A DNA stretch of 64,000 nucleotides from Sinotaia quadrata (lineage: Eukaryota > Mollusca > Gastropoda > Architaenioglossa > Viviparidae), in contig CM054181.1 of assembly GCA_028829895.1 (NCBI GenBank), forward strand, positions 99,560,360 to 99,624,359, read 5' to 3'. The position numbers and the translations under genes were made by a program. The notes below the pieces were generated by a model. That model worked only from the letters and a program-made list of their open reading frames with translations. It searched no databases and was not told where the DNA came from. Shown piece by piece: positions 46,001 through 61,000 of the stretch. Position 1 is the first letter of the stretch, and each line of letters begins with the position of its first letter.

Positions 46001-49000
46001 TGGGAAATTGTTTGAAAAACCTTGGCAGAAACCCTGCAGATAGGTTCAGGCATAAACTTCAAGTTGCCTAAGTCTACCAAAGGCCTAACAAGAAAAGATG
46101 GGGTGCCAGCAGTGTAAAAGAATCACCACTGCTCATGAACTATCTGTTGCTATTATTAGCCTGACTTGTGCAATAAGTCCAGAACCATTATCACTGCATC
46201 TTATTGTCCATCTAGTCTTCTGTACACAAAATTGTTTTCTCGTAGTCACTGAGAAAGCAATACATAACTAAATATCCTGATCAGACTCTGAGTTACAGTC
46301 TAAAGTTACTGATGTAGTCACGTCAACTACATTAATCCTTATGAAGACTGCACTGATGTATCAAGGACAATATGTCTACATTTCTTAACCTCAAGCTTGC
46401 TAATTCTGAACATAAATATTTTTTAAAATTTTCCTGTTATTTTTTTTTAAGCACAGAAAAATCAGCAGTCATTGTACATGCATATGCTTTTACTCTTGCA
46501 TTCTGTACACATATGGTGCATTGGTCAAAATTGAAATGTCTTATTGGGTTTAGTTGTGTATATGTGATTGTGTGCATGTTTGTGTGTGCATACATGTGTG
46601 TGTGTGTGCATGATTGCATGTACATTTGTGCAAGCACTGAGTGATAGCAAAGCCCAGTATCAAGTGTTGTGGTGCATTATATCACTGTATTTTACTGATG
46701 AAACCTTGTGTCCAAGTATTGTAGAATATTGCCTCACTGTATTTTATTGGTGAAACTGTGTATTCAAATGTTGTGGTGCATTGCTTCGCTGTATTTTTTA
46801 TGACAAAACCATGTATTCATGTATTGTGGTGCATTGCCTCACTGTATTTTACTGATGAAACCTTGTGTCCAAGTGTAGTGGTGCATTATATTACTGTATT
46901 TTACTGATGAAACCTTGTGTCCAAGTGTAGTGCTGCATTATGTCACTGTATTTTACTAATGAAACCTTGTGTCCAAGTGTAGTGGTGCATTATATCACTG
47001 TATTTTACTAATGAAACCTTGTGTCCAAGTGTAGTGGTGCATTATATCACTGTATTTTACTAATGAAACCTTGTGTCCAGGTGTAGTAGTATATTGCCTC
47101 ACTGTATTTTACTGATGAAATCATGTATTCAAGTGTTGTGGTGCATTGCCTCACTGTATTTTACTGACAAAACCATATATTCATGTACATGTATTGTGGT
47201 GCTTTGCATCAGTATATTGCACTTGTACTAGCACCATGGGCATTTCATTTATGTATTTCCTTTGTGTTATTTTAGTTAACTATTCACTATTTATAGATTA
47301 AATTTTATTTGTTTTGTGTATTGCACTTATAAAACTAAGAGGAATACTGAAATTGTAACTGCATTATAGGAGACAGTTCCAGGAGCAGGCTCGATTGGTA
47401 CTGGAAGAAAATCAGATTCTTATAGAGAAGTTAAATGTGCAAGAAAACAAAATCAAAGACTTATGCTCTTCACATACCCAAGAAGGTAATTTCTTTTCAT
47501 TGTTTACTTCCAGGAATTTGGTTTTGATGGCTGTATTGTGTGACACTTATTTCTTTTCATTGTTTACTTCCAGGAATTTGGTTCTGATGGCTGTATTGTG
47601 TGACACTTATTTCTTTTCATTGTTTACTTCCAGGAATTTGGTTTTGATGGCTGTATTGTGTGACACTTATTTCTTTTCATTGTTTACTTCCAGGAATTTG
47701 GTTCTGATGGCTGTATTGTGTGACACTTATTTCTTTTCATTGTTTACTTCCAGGAATTTGGTTTTGATGGCTGTATTGTGTGACACTTATTTCTTTTCAT
47801 TATTTACTTCCAGGAATTTGGTTTTGATGGCTGTATTGTGTGACACTTATTTCTTTTCATTGTTTACTTCCAGGAATTTGGTTTTGATGGCTGTATTGTG
47901 TGACACTTATTTCTTTTCATTGTTTACTTCCAGGAATTTGGTTTTGATGGCTGTATTGTGTGACACTTATTTCTTTTCATTATTTACTTCCAGGAATTTG
48001 GTTTTGATGGCTGTATTGTGTGACATTTATTCCTTTTCATTATTTACTTCCAGGAATTTGGTTTGTTTTGTTTGCTGTGTGACCATTTACTAGTTGTTAA
48101 TCTCACTTAAAGCAGAAAATATTCCTTTATTGAATTATTTTATTCATTTAAGGAGTGTGTTTTATTTGATAATTTTTGCATTGCCTTTGAAATTACATGT
48201 TCTAATAATATGGATACATTTTATATTGAAGCCATATTTAAACATTAAATCATCAGAGTTATGATTAAATAACTAATAGTCATTAAATGGTTCTAACTTA
48301 GAAATTTAAATTTGACAATTGTGAAAATTTGAATGAATGATTCATAATATAATTATTTATCACATAGTTAATAAAACTTCTGTTAGAAGTTTAAATAGTT
48401 ACATCCATGTTAAGCACTTGAGTATTATATATTCATCTGATCTTATCACAATAATTTCATTAATGGCAACACCTCTTGAACTACTCATCTTATTCATCCA
48501 AAGTAAAGCATAATGTCATCTCATCACGTCTACAATAACATTTCTTGTCATGATATTTTTAAATCAAGCCAGTATTTAATTTGTAGATATATTTACTTGT
48601 GCATGTGTTTGTGTGCATGCATGCATGTTACAAATCCAAGACATTATGGTGCCTACAAATCTAATATTGTCAACAAGATTTTTCAACATAAATTATATAT
48701 ACAGGTTTTTATTTTTATAAAATACACCATGTCTCAATGTCCATGGAACAAGAGTGAGTCAAAAATATAAGTGTGTAATTGTGCATCTTTAATTTTATGA
48801 GGGAAGAAAAGTTTTTGTTATATTCTTTATCCTTTCATATTTCTTGATTCTTTTTTTTCTTTGTATCTGACACACTAATTTCCCTAAGTTAAATGTATCT
48901 GTTGCATACCAGTTTATCTTTAAGAACCCTGTCTCAGTATTAGGCCTTAAAGTTATTAATTCTAATATATACACCTACACTGATGACAGACTGGTTGCCT

Positions 49001-52000
49001 AATTCATCCTTCATCCTTTACAGTTGTTGCCCTCAAGTTCCAGCATTCAATGGTAAATTTGTGTACAATGCATGGGTTGGAATAGTTATCTTGACTGATT
49101 ACAACATAGATTAATTATCTTTCATTTCACATTTAGATCCACCCCCACCAACCCTTGCTCATACTTTATAATCAAGGCAATTCCTTTTGTTAAAATACAA
49201 GAAATAAATTTAATAATCTACAACAATATAATATACAATCAGATACAAAATGAGGTACACATGGATCATCTGAGATTGCCTATTCTATCCTTATGATTAA
49301 AGTCAAATCGTAAACATGGTTCAAAGTCAGTTGGCTGAGACTAGCCACTTAACTGTATTTCTGTAATTGAGGAAGTACACCTTGAAGGAGTTACACGAAC
49401 AGTCCACAATCAGCACGGCAATTATCACAGGACCCATCTTAACTCATCTCACTGTGTCTTCAGCCCTAGGCTCCAACCACTGCAATGTGCAGGCATGGAG
49501 GTAGAGGAAACAAAGCCAAAACAATAGCTCAAGCCCCAAAGCCCACTGAAATAGAATACCTGATTCTATCAGCATCGGTACATAATATGCCTATCATATC
49601 TTATGAGTGGCAACAGAAATAGGTGGCTCTTACAGTTCAACCTTTATCATTAATTTACAATCAACAATTCTAAAAAAGGAAATAAAATGTCCTGGTTCAT
49701 ACTCATGTGAGTTACAATAATTATAAGTGATTTTTACATTAGTGGAGATTGATGAGCATTCTGCTACATTCAATATCCGTTACAGTAAATCATAGACTAT
49801 AATAAACACAGCACAGTGTTTGAGTTTAACATTACATATTTCAATTGCCACTTAATGTCATAAAAGAAACAGCATTATTTTCATAAAAAATCAATAAAAG
49901 AATGTATAACTATCCCTACAACATTTTTAATGCAATAATGTATAATAGCTTGAGAATTCGATATGTTTTACCTTTTCTGGCGCAACTGCAGGCAAGAGTT
50001 TTTCAGCCATAAATATGTTCTACCCATGGTGTTATAGGTACTGTTTGCATTTGGATACTTATTAGTGCGTTTTTTAGTCTTATTTATAAAGTTACACATG
50101 CCCATGCTTCTAACATATTCAACCAACATCACCGGCAGGAAAACATATCTCTGTATATAAACATCAAGTGCCTGGTCAGCAAGTTACTTTCCACTTTCTT
50201 TCACCTTTCAACTGTCCATGCTTGATGGTTGAGAGACCTATATCTTAAGTACATAACAAATGTAGGTACTGCACCACAGTTCACAAGGATGACTAGCAGT
50301 ACGGCAGAGCAAAAATGAGAACATTAATTTTTTTTAAATCTTTAATTAAAACTGGCATAATTTGCCTAGAGTCTTCTAACAGTATTTAATGACCATTTCA
50401 GAGTTAAATTTCTATGGGATACTGTTTCTACCTTGTGCCAAGCTTTTGAAAAAAATTATTTCTCATTGATATTAAATGCAGAATTTCAAAGATTGTTAAG
50501 AAAGTAAACAAATAACTACATCAGTAGAGTAAATCAGAAATGGTAGAATTATAGTAAATCAGGAACATAGAATTATAATCAGTTTTTTTTTTTTTAAATG
50601 TCCACCATTTCATATTAAAATTTAAAATACCGTCAAAAGACTTAACATGTTCAGAATATTAATTATTATAATAAGTTTGCAGTGTACCTTAATTTGAAAT
50701 ATTTATTCACTTGTTTGTAGTATTGGATTGTATTGTTATTACATCTGTGGATTTTTAAAAACAATTTTATGAAAACAAATTTAAATATTTTTAAAAATCA
50801 ATTTGAAAATTATTGGTTGGTATCCAGTAGTAATAAATTAATTTATTAACTATAATAATTAATACATAGTGTATAATAATTTTATATTTTGTATTATTAA
50901 AATATTAGCATATATATATATAATAATTAGTAGGAAAATATAATTATACCAGGATAAAACTACATGTATTTTTATTTATTTATTGAGGAATTTCAAAGTG
51001 TAGTGTTAAGGTTATCTATATTTATTATTGTGACAATAAACTAATAATTAAGGAAATAATAAGCATGGTAATATAAATGTGTTAGCATGGGTTTTAAAAA
51101 ATTAGATTGGACTTAGGTGAATGTAGAATAGTAAATTCTTGAAAATGTCGAGTCAAACCAAACACTATACTATTCATGATGACTGATTTTTTTCATCCAG
51201 TTACAAAGGACTGAGATGTGTTCTTTCATGAGGAGTTTTGTATTTTTGTTCTAAATAAATAAATATATTGTACAAAGTGCATGTCTTCTGTTTGTTTTCT
51301 GACAATATTTGCCTCTCAAAATTTAATTCAATGTAAAAATCAGTAGTAACAAATTCTTGATCTAAATAAATAAATATATGACTTTGCACAGAGAGCATAT
51401 CTTCTTTAAGTGAACAGGAATTACGTCATTTACTTTCTGAGAATTTTTGCCTCTTTAAAATGAATTAAATTTAAAGATGAATATTAACTTAGTGAAACTG
51501 AGCATGAAGTGTTGTGACTTAAACCATATTTTTTTAGAAAAATATAGGTGAAGTAAGTAACATGTAAATTTTTATATTATTGCATATTCGAACTGTAGAA
51601 TCACTTTTATGCTTCATTTTAAAAAAGTTTTCACTATGATTATTACATACAACCTTATGATATTTTATTTTGTATTTCGGTGTGTGCATGTCAAGTAGAG
51701 AAATGTATATTATTAGAGTTGATCATTGTTGAATTTAATGGTATTTTAATAATTTCATTAGTAATTCTTGATCTTAACCCTTCAGTTCTAAGAATCTACC
51801 AAAATGCTGTCATCAAATTTAAAGTTGTTTAAACAATATATATTAAATTCAGTTGGAGTAAGTGTTAAGTTTTTACGCTCTGTTTCTTTGCTTCTGTTTT
51901 GTTTTTCTATTCTGGTTTTAGCAGATAATAATAATGGTATATTTTTCTACTCAGGTTTGAGCAGATAATACTGATGATATAAAAACACTGACAGATATCT

Positions 52001-55000
52001 GTGAATAGGCTTAAATACATTTTGAAGAGCCTGATAAGAGTGTATAATAGTTTATATACTAATAATCCTAACTGCACTTTTCCTACTATTGAAAATTACT
52101 CGGGGGTAAATTTTCTTGCAAATATATAAGAAAACATTGGAAGGAGAAAATAGAATCTGTTTTCATTTTCATTTTGTATCTGTAAATTTCTGCTTTTATA
52201 ACTCTGCTTCAACTTAATTTTAGTATTTGATAAATATTACAATATCTCATATATGATCATAAATAATTAAACTATAGAGTAACGAATCAGAATCACAGAA
52301 GTTATTTTATTTGGTATTTTGTATTATTGTTCCCATTCTGAATAAATCAGCCAATTGAAAATATGCATTAAATGAATAAAAATAAAAAATAATTTAAAAA
52401 TTACAAAATAATTTAGATAATAGAGGCTGCAAGTTATAACAAATCTGATAGAATCACCATGTTTTAGCACATTATTTTTAGCAAATTTGATCATATCCAT
52501 TTTAAGCACATTTCTTTTTCAGTAATTCGTTTGATGAAAAGCCAGGCTCAGCTTGAGACAGAGAAACAGGAATCAGAGACTGAATTGGAAGAACAGAAAT
52601 GCAAATTCAAAGACATAAAACAAAAATATGATCAACTTCTACTTAACTCCAACAATCACATTACAGTGCAGGACCACATCAACATCATTGCTGACCTTAA
52701 AAAGTGAGTATTCTGGCATGGTGGTTCTAAATTCACATTCAATTTTTTTCATTTAAAACTTAATTATTCTTGTTTTGAAATTATTACCTGGAGAATCAAA
52801 TAATTTATATGAAATAAGGAAATAAATGAGCATCCCCCTGACAAGAAAATTTATTCAATTGATAATATAATGCAAAATATATCCTTCATGAGTATATAAA
52901 TAAGGTGTTTTGGAAAATTTGATTACTTATTTATATTTTATTTTGTTTTTCACTTATAAAAAGTAAACAATAATTTATATTTGTTTTTTATTTTATTTAT
53001 CAAACTATTTTTAAAATACCCACCCAGCCTGCTGTACCAGTAATTAATGCATGTTATTCATTGATAATGGTAAAATTAAATATTTTTGTCTAAATAAATC
53101 AATTTAGTCAGTCACCATCTTGAATAAGCAGTACATTTTATTGACTTGGGCATCAAATAAATAAATAAAGGAATATTAAAATCAGCTCTGTTTGTTTGCC
53201 TCAGGATGCACATTAGTGAGAGGCCCATTTTTGTAAAATGACAAAGTTTTTCTTGTGCATCGAAACATACCTCTCACCATGTTCATATATTAAGAATGAA
53301 ATTTATTTATTTTGTTACTGTGATTAAAAGTATGCATAATTTATTAATTAGTTTAATATATTAGAGAGGACCCATATGTTGTTAATTCATCCTTCATTCA
53401 ATACATATAGTTCTTCTTCTTCAGGTACATTTTCTTCTCTGTGCATAGCTTGTTTTTCTTAATCATCTTTGAACAAAGAATTGTTTTACAATGAAATTAA
53501 TTAATTTTAATAACTTCCACAACAAGCCATTCTCACTTTTTGCAATTGTGGCAGTGCTTCATGCTGAATAAATATGCTTATAAAATAATGCACTCTGTTA
53601 AAATAACATAAAATAAAATTCAATTTGTTATTTAACTACTTATTTCAGATCTATACTTGAAGAAAAGAAGCAGTTGGAAAAAGAGAAAGAAACATTTACC
53701 AGTAAGCTTAAAGTGAGTTGCTATCTCAGTGCTATTCATGTTTGTCAAGAAACAGATTTCTGGCTTTGACTTGCCTTAAATTATTTTACTGCTTTTTTCT
53801 TCTTCAAAGTGTAATATTTGAATTTGAATTAAGAAATAAAAGCAATCAAATAATATATTTTGTAATGTTTAGATTTAAAAGAAAATTTAATCCTGACCCT
53901 ATTAATTAATAGAAATTTAACTTGCTCACTTTTTATTTAAACATAATGCAACTGTTTTCTATACAACCATATATGAAAACTATATTGGTCTCAGTAAGGA
54001 TAGTTAGGATTCAATACCTGTCTTTAGAAACTAAAGAGAAATTAAATTATATAATATTACAGCAATATACTCAATATACTTTACAGATATACAGTATGTT
54101 ACAAATAATACCTTCTGTTTGACTAACCTGGTCAAAGTTGTGGCAGGCCTCTGTCTCCACCCTCAAAGATTGATGAACTCAAAAGCATTTACTAATACCA
54201 TTTACTTTTATTAAGAGCAAAAATGCATACACAAACACATGCATTTCACAGATGTGTCAAATATTTCAGTCTCCAACTCATTCATCACCTGACAAATTTT
54301 GTTCACATTTACAAAACTAATCACAACATTCCAGTAAACAAATACAGTAATATAGAACTTTAAATTTAGTGTCTTTGTGGGTGAAATACAGTAATATAGA
54401 ACTATAAATGTTCATACTTAGTGTCTTTGTGGGTGAAGTACAGTTATATAAACAAAACACTAGCATAACACTATTAAAATTGATCAAACTTACACAGAAT
54501 ATATGGCTGCAAACTTGTTTCAATATGATCATCACACTCAGAGGTGATGAGGCATGCATGAGGTTGCATTTTGTTGAATTTGTTTCAAAATGGCGATCAG
54601 GCTCCAACAATAAGGTGATCAGGTGCAGGGTACATTAAGCCAGTTTAGTGTTAAAGTGTGTTCATAATTTTCCTGGTAATATTTCTAAGACATTCTTTTC
54701 TCACCTTAATGTTATTGTATTTTTAAATATTTAAATATTAACAAGTCTGTCTATAGTCAGTAATGATGCGTGTGTACAAGTTAGCATTGCTGGATTTCAG
54801 ACATATGATATTTAATTATGGACAAATATGTCTATTTATAGTCAATAATGATAGGTGTATACAAGTTACCATTGCTGGATTTCAGACATATGATATTTAA
54901 TTATGGACAAATATGTCTATTTATAGTCAATAATGATAGGTGTATACAAGTTACCATTGCTGGATTTCAGACATATGATATTTAATTATGGACAAATATG

Positions 55001-58000
55001 TCTATTTATAGTCAATAATGATAGGTGTATACAAGTTACCATTGCTGGATTTCAGACATATGATATTTAATTATGGACAAATATGTCTATTTATACTCAA
55101 TAATGATAGGTGTATACAAGTTACCATTGCTGGATTTCAGACATATGATATTTAATTATGGACAAGTATGTCTGGAGTCAGTAATGATAGGGGTATAAAA
55201 GTTAGCTTCATATTACTTTGCATATATTACTGGTTATGCAAACACGAGAAATGAATAAAAGAAAAACAGAAGGAAGAAACAAGCACTGTGAATGGTTGCA
55301 TTTGAATATAATTTTAATTTTGTTCATTTTTAAATTAATATTTTTTTCTGAGTCTGAATTGAATTTTTCTGAAGAAAAAATGTAGAAGATAAAAATATTA
55401 AATTTTCTTTGAGATTATAAGTAATATTTGTTTTTGTATGCATTTGTAATAAATAGTGATGACCACTCAGACCTGGGAAAACAATTTATTTAGAGCATCT
55501 ATTTTTCAAAAATAAATTTCTCACATTAGGCCTACTCTTGTGTGCAATAAACCTGCTTTATTGTTTTAAATTGTCTTATTGGCATATTACTGTCTGTTAG
55601 ATAAATATAATTTGTATCATTTTGAAATTAATTATTTATACATATAATTTTGAAAATCTATTTGTCTGCTATAAAACCTAAGAATTCTCATTTTAAGTCC
55701 AACATATATATCAATGAATTGGTCTTGATGAAAGGAAGCAATTAGACTTATGCTCTTAGGGCTGAAGTGGGATTTTAAGCTCCCAAACTCCCCAGAAGGA
55801 CTCTGACCACAGAACAAGATGATTATGGAGTTGAAGGGGAAAAGTTGGATGGTGGAGGTGGCCTTCTAATATTTGAGTAGTTTAGAGTTAGAGCACTTAG
55901 CTCTTAGTTGGTTTACTTGGCAGGCAATTGCCAGACATTTTGTTTTCATAAAGGACATTTCAGCCTAGGGCTTTTGGTAAGTCATTCATTTGGTAAACTA
56001 ACTTTATGAAGGGTGGACTTTTGGTATATTGGTATCTAAAGCACATTTGGTAAACAATTAATTTTGTTGAGTAATTAATCAATTTACACTGAGATATTTC
56101 GGGCTAATGAGTGATGTTCCCAAACAGGTAATTGGCCTGCTCATTTGTGCATATGACAGACAGTGATAGTTTTATTCTATCAAGAAATATATGTAAATAT
56201 GATATATGCCGAATCTATCACCTGTCCCCACCCACAGACCTCCCATCCAGTGTATTCCATAACCACCACACAAACAACCTATTGTTCATCAAGCGAGTAT
56301 TAAATGATTATCCATGTGGTCATCTGTGCTGACACATCACTGTTACTGCTTTTAATTCAACAAATAAAACTGCCTCAGTTGGTAAACATCATCCCATAGA
56401 GTGAAAAAAATAACAACCATTTATTTTGAGTATGATATATATTTATACAATACAATAAAACTACCATTGTCAGCCATGTATGCTTTAGACTAAAAAGTGA
56501 AATATTTACTCAACATGCTAACTACAAGATTACTTCAACAGTAAAATAAAAGAATCAAATAAACACAATATACTTATTCAACCCTTCATCTACATGTAAG
56601 TCTACTAAATGGGAAGTGCTGTATTCTGCATTTAGCATGAACATATTATTTATCAGTGGATTAGCCTTGATGATGGAAATATCAGTGGATTTATACATAT
56701 TTTTACAGAACTAATTAAACAAGTCTTATTTTCTTTTTTTCTCAACTGACAAAAGCTGTTAAAAGTTCAGTTGTTGTTTTGGGGGGAGCAATGCCAAGTA
56801 AACTATGAAAACATATGAGTATCAGAATCATACATTTGTCAGAATTATTACTTGCATTATTAGTTTTATATCTTTTTTTTTTAGGTCTCAGAGGATGAAC
56901 GGCGAAAGAATGCAATGGCAGCTATAGAACTTGGAGCTGAAAATAAGCAACTTAAAGCTGAGATCAAAGCTCTGCATAAAGGTTTCAGGTATCTGGCTGA
57001 AATTAGTGCATTTGTATTGAAATTTTATGCATGTGTGCTTGTGTTTGAGAGAAAGAAAGAATAATGAAAATGAGGTAATTATTTTATGTCTTTTGCTAAA
57101 GAAGCTTGAAGGAAAAAGATTAAAGTGTTATGCAGAATTATTGGTTGATAACAGAATTAATGGATCTGTTTTGAAATTAGTATATGTGTGTTTGTGTGCA
57201 TATGAGTGAAAGAAAGAAAAAGTAAGAGTTAATCAATTCATGAAAAAGTACCTTAACTGAGATTACGGTTCAACATAAAGTATTCAGTTAACAAGTTAGA
57301 ATTAGTGCACTTGTGTTGGAATCAGAATATGTATGTATGTGCATAGAAAAATTGGGTGGGTGGGTGAAATAAATAATGTTTATTGTGTGTAAAGTAGCTC
57401 CTGAAGACTAAACTCTCCACATCGTTGTCAGATAGTAAGTTGGACTAATACATTTTATTCAAAATCTTTGCAAATTTGTATATCTATATCTGAATATGAG
57501 AGAAGGGAGAGAAGTAAAGATTTTATGTTGCATGTAAGTGTGCGCATCAGAAGTCTTCAGGAATGGATGTGCACATTTTTGTTTACGCACACAGACCTTT
57601 TATAGGAAGGACTAAATTGTGCATGTGTTTAGACATTTGTTTTGCTTTAGTAGTGAGAAGCATTTCTACTTCTAGTTGCACTTGAGTGTTTATGGGTTTC
57701 TCTCCCTTTTGACATACTGTTTGTATTGTATTTTGAAAAATGGAAGAGTCACCTGTATTCTTGAGAGACTACTCTTCATATTAATATAATGTAATCAAGA
57801 ATTAGTTGGATATCAAGCCAGTGTATCATTAGATTTATAGTTAATTATAGTGGTCAGAGGTCTCTTAGAAATCTTTTGATAAGATTGTTAGGAACCAGCA
57901 GATGTGATATCTAAGGTTAATATTGCTGCTATCAAACCAAATGATACATAGGTAATTCTAATTTTAACTTGACAAAGAATAGCATAGTAATGTTCACTGT

Positions 58001-61000
58001 TTCCGTTTCCAAATCATGAGGCAGGAATATGCAATGGTGCTAAGATCGTTATCTAACACTCCGTTGTTAGAGGGTTACTCTGATTTATATAGTAGCTTAG
58101 AGTTCACTGAATACTTTCTGTTTTAACATGGGCTTAAAGCTGGACATAGACAGTCCAACAGATTTGAATGCTTGAAACAGTGTAGTGTCTTTTGCTGATT
58201 TATCTTTGCTAAAATTGTATATGAGATTATTATTTCTAATAAAAGAAATTCAGAATGGTGTGTAAGCTGTTTAGTGCTTTATCTCCCCTTCATAGTGTGG
58301 ACATTCATATTACAGCTTGTTTGCAAGATAAAAACATAATCTACTATAGTATGGTGTATAATGAGAAAATAAAATAAGTACTAAAAAATTATAAAGTAAT
58401 TGTTTTAATTAAATAAAAATATCACATAGAAGATTAATTTAAAATATACAGCTCTTTTTCTGTTTTAACAGGAAAACGCAAAACAAGATACTCATTTTGC
58501 AGAAAGCTATAGAGCAGTCTGAAAATAAGGAACTGATTATACAGAATGAACTGGCAAATGTTATCAGAATTGTAAGTATCATCTTATACATACATTTTCA
58601 AAATTTTATCTTTTAGAATTCTTTATAAATCTTTTTGTTAAAATTTTACTCTGATAATTAAAAACTCATCAAAGTGAGATATTGGAATATGGGACAGACA
58701 GAAAGTGTTGCTCTTTATACTATATGCATAAAAACAGTATTTATTTTTTGTTTAGTGCATCACACATAATTCTGACCCCAATATTACAACTCATATACTA
58801 AATTTACTTAAATAGCTTTTTAGAAAGAAAGACAATTTGGGAGGTTATTGTTGTTTAATGAGCTTCTGTTGTACACAAACAATGATCTTTTAGTTTCTAT
58901 AATCATTGATATCGAATATACTGGACAGTTAGAGAGTGTGCTCACATATGTGGCTTTTGGAAATAGATGCTCTTATACACAAATGAACTAATGTCACTTA
59001 TGAGTTTCAATAAATTTAGCTCTGGATTTGAACATTACTTCCTGGGAAACTTAAACTTTGATACAAAGGATGATGTTTTCTTTTATTGATGTTTGGAAGT
59101 GTACAATAATTATAATTAATTTCAATAAGGTGGCTATTGTATGCATGCTGTTTAAAAAAAATCTTTTTCAAGAGATATTTTATTTTGTTTTACTGTTGAA
59201 GATGAACTTCAAAAAGCAGTCTTATTACTTATATGAGCATTTCAAGTGTCTATCAATTGTCATAATTGTGAACATTAAGATATAGTAAAAATTGTAACAG
59301 ATGCTTACTGAATGTTTGGAATTTCTAAAACTTATTTTGTTTATTTTGTTTCACTGTTTGAAGATGTATGGCAAAGAGATGGTGTTGTGGATGATCCTGT
59401 TACTTATGCAAATGTTGCAATTGCCAGTAGTAATATTTAAATAAATTTTACAGGTAGTGATATTTGTTTGAATGTTGCCAGCAGTGATACTTGTGTGAAC
59501 ATTGCCAGCAAAGATACTTGTATGGATGTTGCCAGTAGAGATACTTGAGTGAATGCTGCCTGTGTAGATACTTGTGTGAATGTTGCCAATAGAGATACTT
59601 GTTTGGATGTTACCAGTAGTGATACTTGTGTGAATGTTGCTAGTAGATATACTTGTTTGGATGTTACCAGTAGTGATACTTGTGTGTATGTTGCCAATAG
59701 AGATACTTGTTTGGATGTTACCAGTAGTGATACTTGTGTGTATGTTGCCAATAGAGATACTTGTTTGGATGTTACCAGTAGTGATACTTGTGTGTATGTT
59801 GCCAATAGAGATACTTGTTTGGATGTTACCAGTAGTGATACTTGTGTGTATGTTGCCAATAGAGATACTTGTTTGGATGTTACCAGTAGTGATACTTGTG
59901 TGAATGTTGCTAGTAGAGATACTTGTTTGGATGTTACCAGTAGTGATACCTGTGTGTATGTTGCCAATAGAGATACTTGTTTGGATGTTATCAGTAGTGA
60001 TACTTGTGTGAACCTTGCCATTATAATGCTTTTGTGAATGAGTTTGACAGTAGATTCTAACACTAGAGTCAAAAAGATGAATGTGCATTAGGTGGCCAGG
60101 TCTCATACCCTGACACCACTAGTGACATTTTTGTGAAAGTGGCCACTAGTGCTATTTGTGTGACTGTGGATAGTAGTGATACTTTTGTGAACATGGCCAG
60201 TAGTGATACTTTTGTGAATTTGACTAGTAATGATACTTTTGTAAATATGGCCAGTAGTGATACTTTTGTGAATGGGGCCAGTAGTGATATTGAAATTATG
60301 AAAGCCATCTAATGAATGAACTTGTAGCAGTTGCTTATTGGTCATGCCTTGTTAACAGATTTTCTGTAAATGACTAATCCAAGGATTTATTCTGAAGATT
60401 ATTTGGACTCTAATTTCTGTCATTCATTTCATTTATGACAAAGTCTTTTTTTTTTTTTTTTTTTAACTGAGAAAAGTTGCTGTGCAAGCCAATTTCTTGC
60501 AAATTTAAAAAATGTTAGTGTAGTTGCCTTTGGGTTTGACATAGAATAATAAAAATAGAAATTAGTTTATCTGCAGTAATGTCAGTGTTTCTATTTAGCA
60601 AGGTTTTTGTACAAACTTTATCAGTTAAGTAAATCCCTTAAATTATATGCCAGGTGTTGAGGATATTTTCGAACCAGTTTTTAGGGTAAGTATACAGAGA
60701 AACTAAAAAACTATTTATATTTGCCAAGATAAATTATTATATCATATTTTTCAGATATCAAGTAAATAATTTTGTAAATTATAGTGTATCACAATCTATA
60801 CATAACCTATGCAAAATATCATAAGTAAATTCCCATTAATGAAAGGAGTTTGTATATAAGACGTGAAATAATCATCATTGAAAGTGCCAGTAAATCAATG
60901 GCAGGGAAAATAAACTTCATGAGAAGTCAGCATTGAAGTTTAATGTTATTATATAAAAGTACTATCATTGAAAACAATGATTATATAAAATTATTTTGTT

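Larger units (their letters stand above)
45053..47369 (+). other. CEP89 copy B intron 12
   Basis: About 2.3 kb; contains a pogo-like relic (45352-45930), a GT-rich stretch (46555-46630) and the 52-bp minisatellite (46655-47220). The frame at 46372-46644 is GT-repeat derived. Confidence 0.6.

Noticed and set aside
47489..48080. CRISPR-like regular array
   Set aside because: Units are contiguous 60-bp copies without unique spacers, in a eukaryotic intron.
47395..48093. 232-codon plus-strand reading frame
   Set aside because: Its first 30 codons are CEP89 exon 13; the rest is the 60-bp satellite read without stops. Not a separate gene.
59351..60106. 251- and 211-codon minus-strand frames and a 162-codon plus-strand frame
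   Set aside because: All are readings of one 27-bp minisatellite in different frames; no frame shows codon-like variation.
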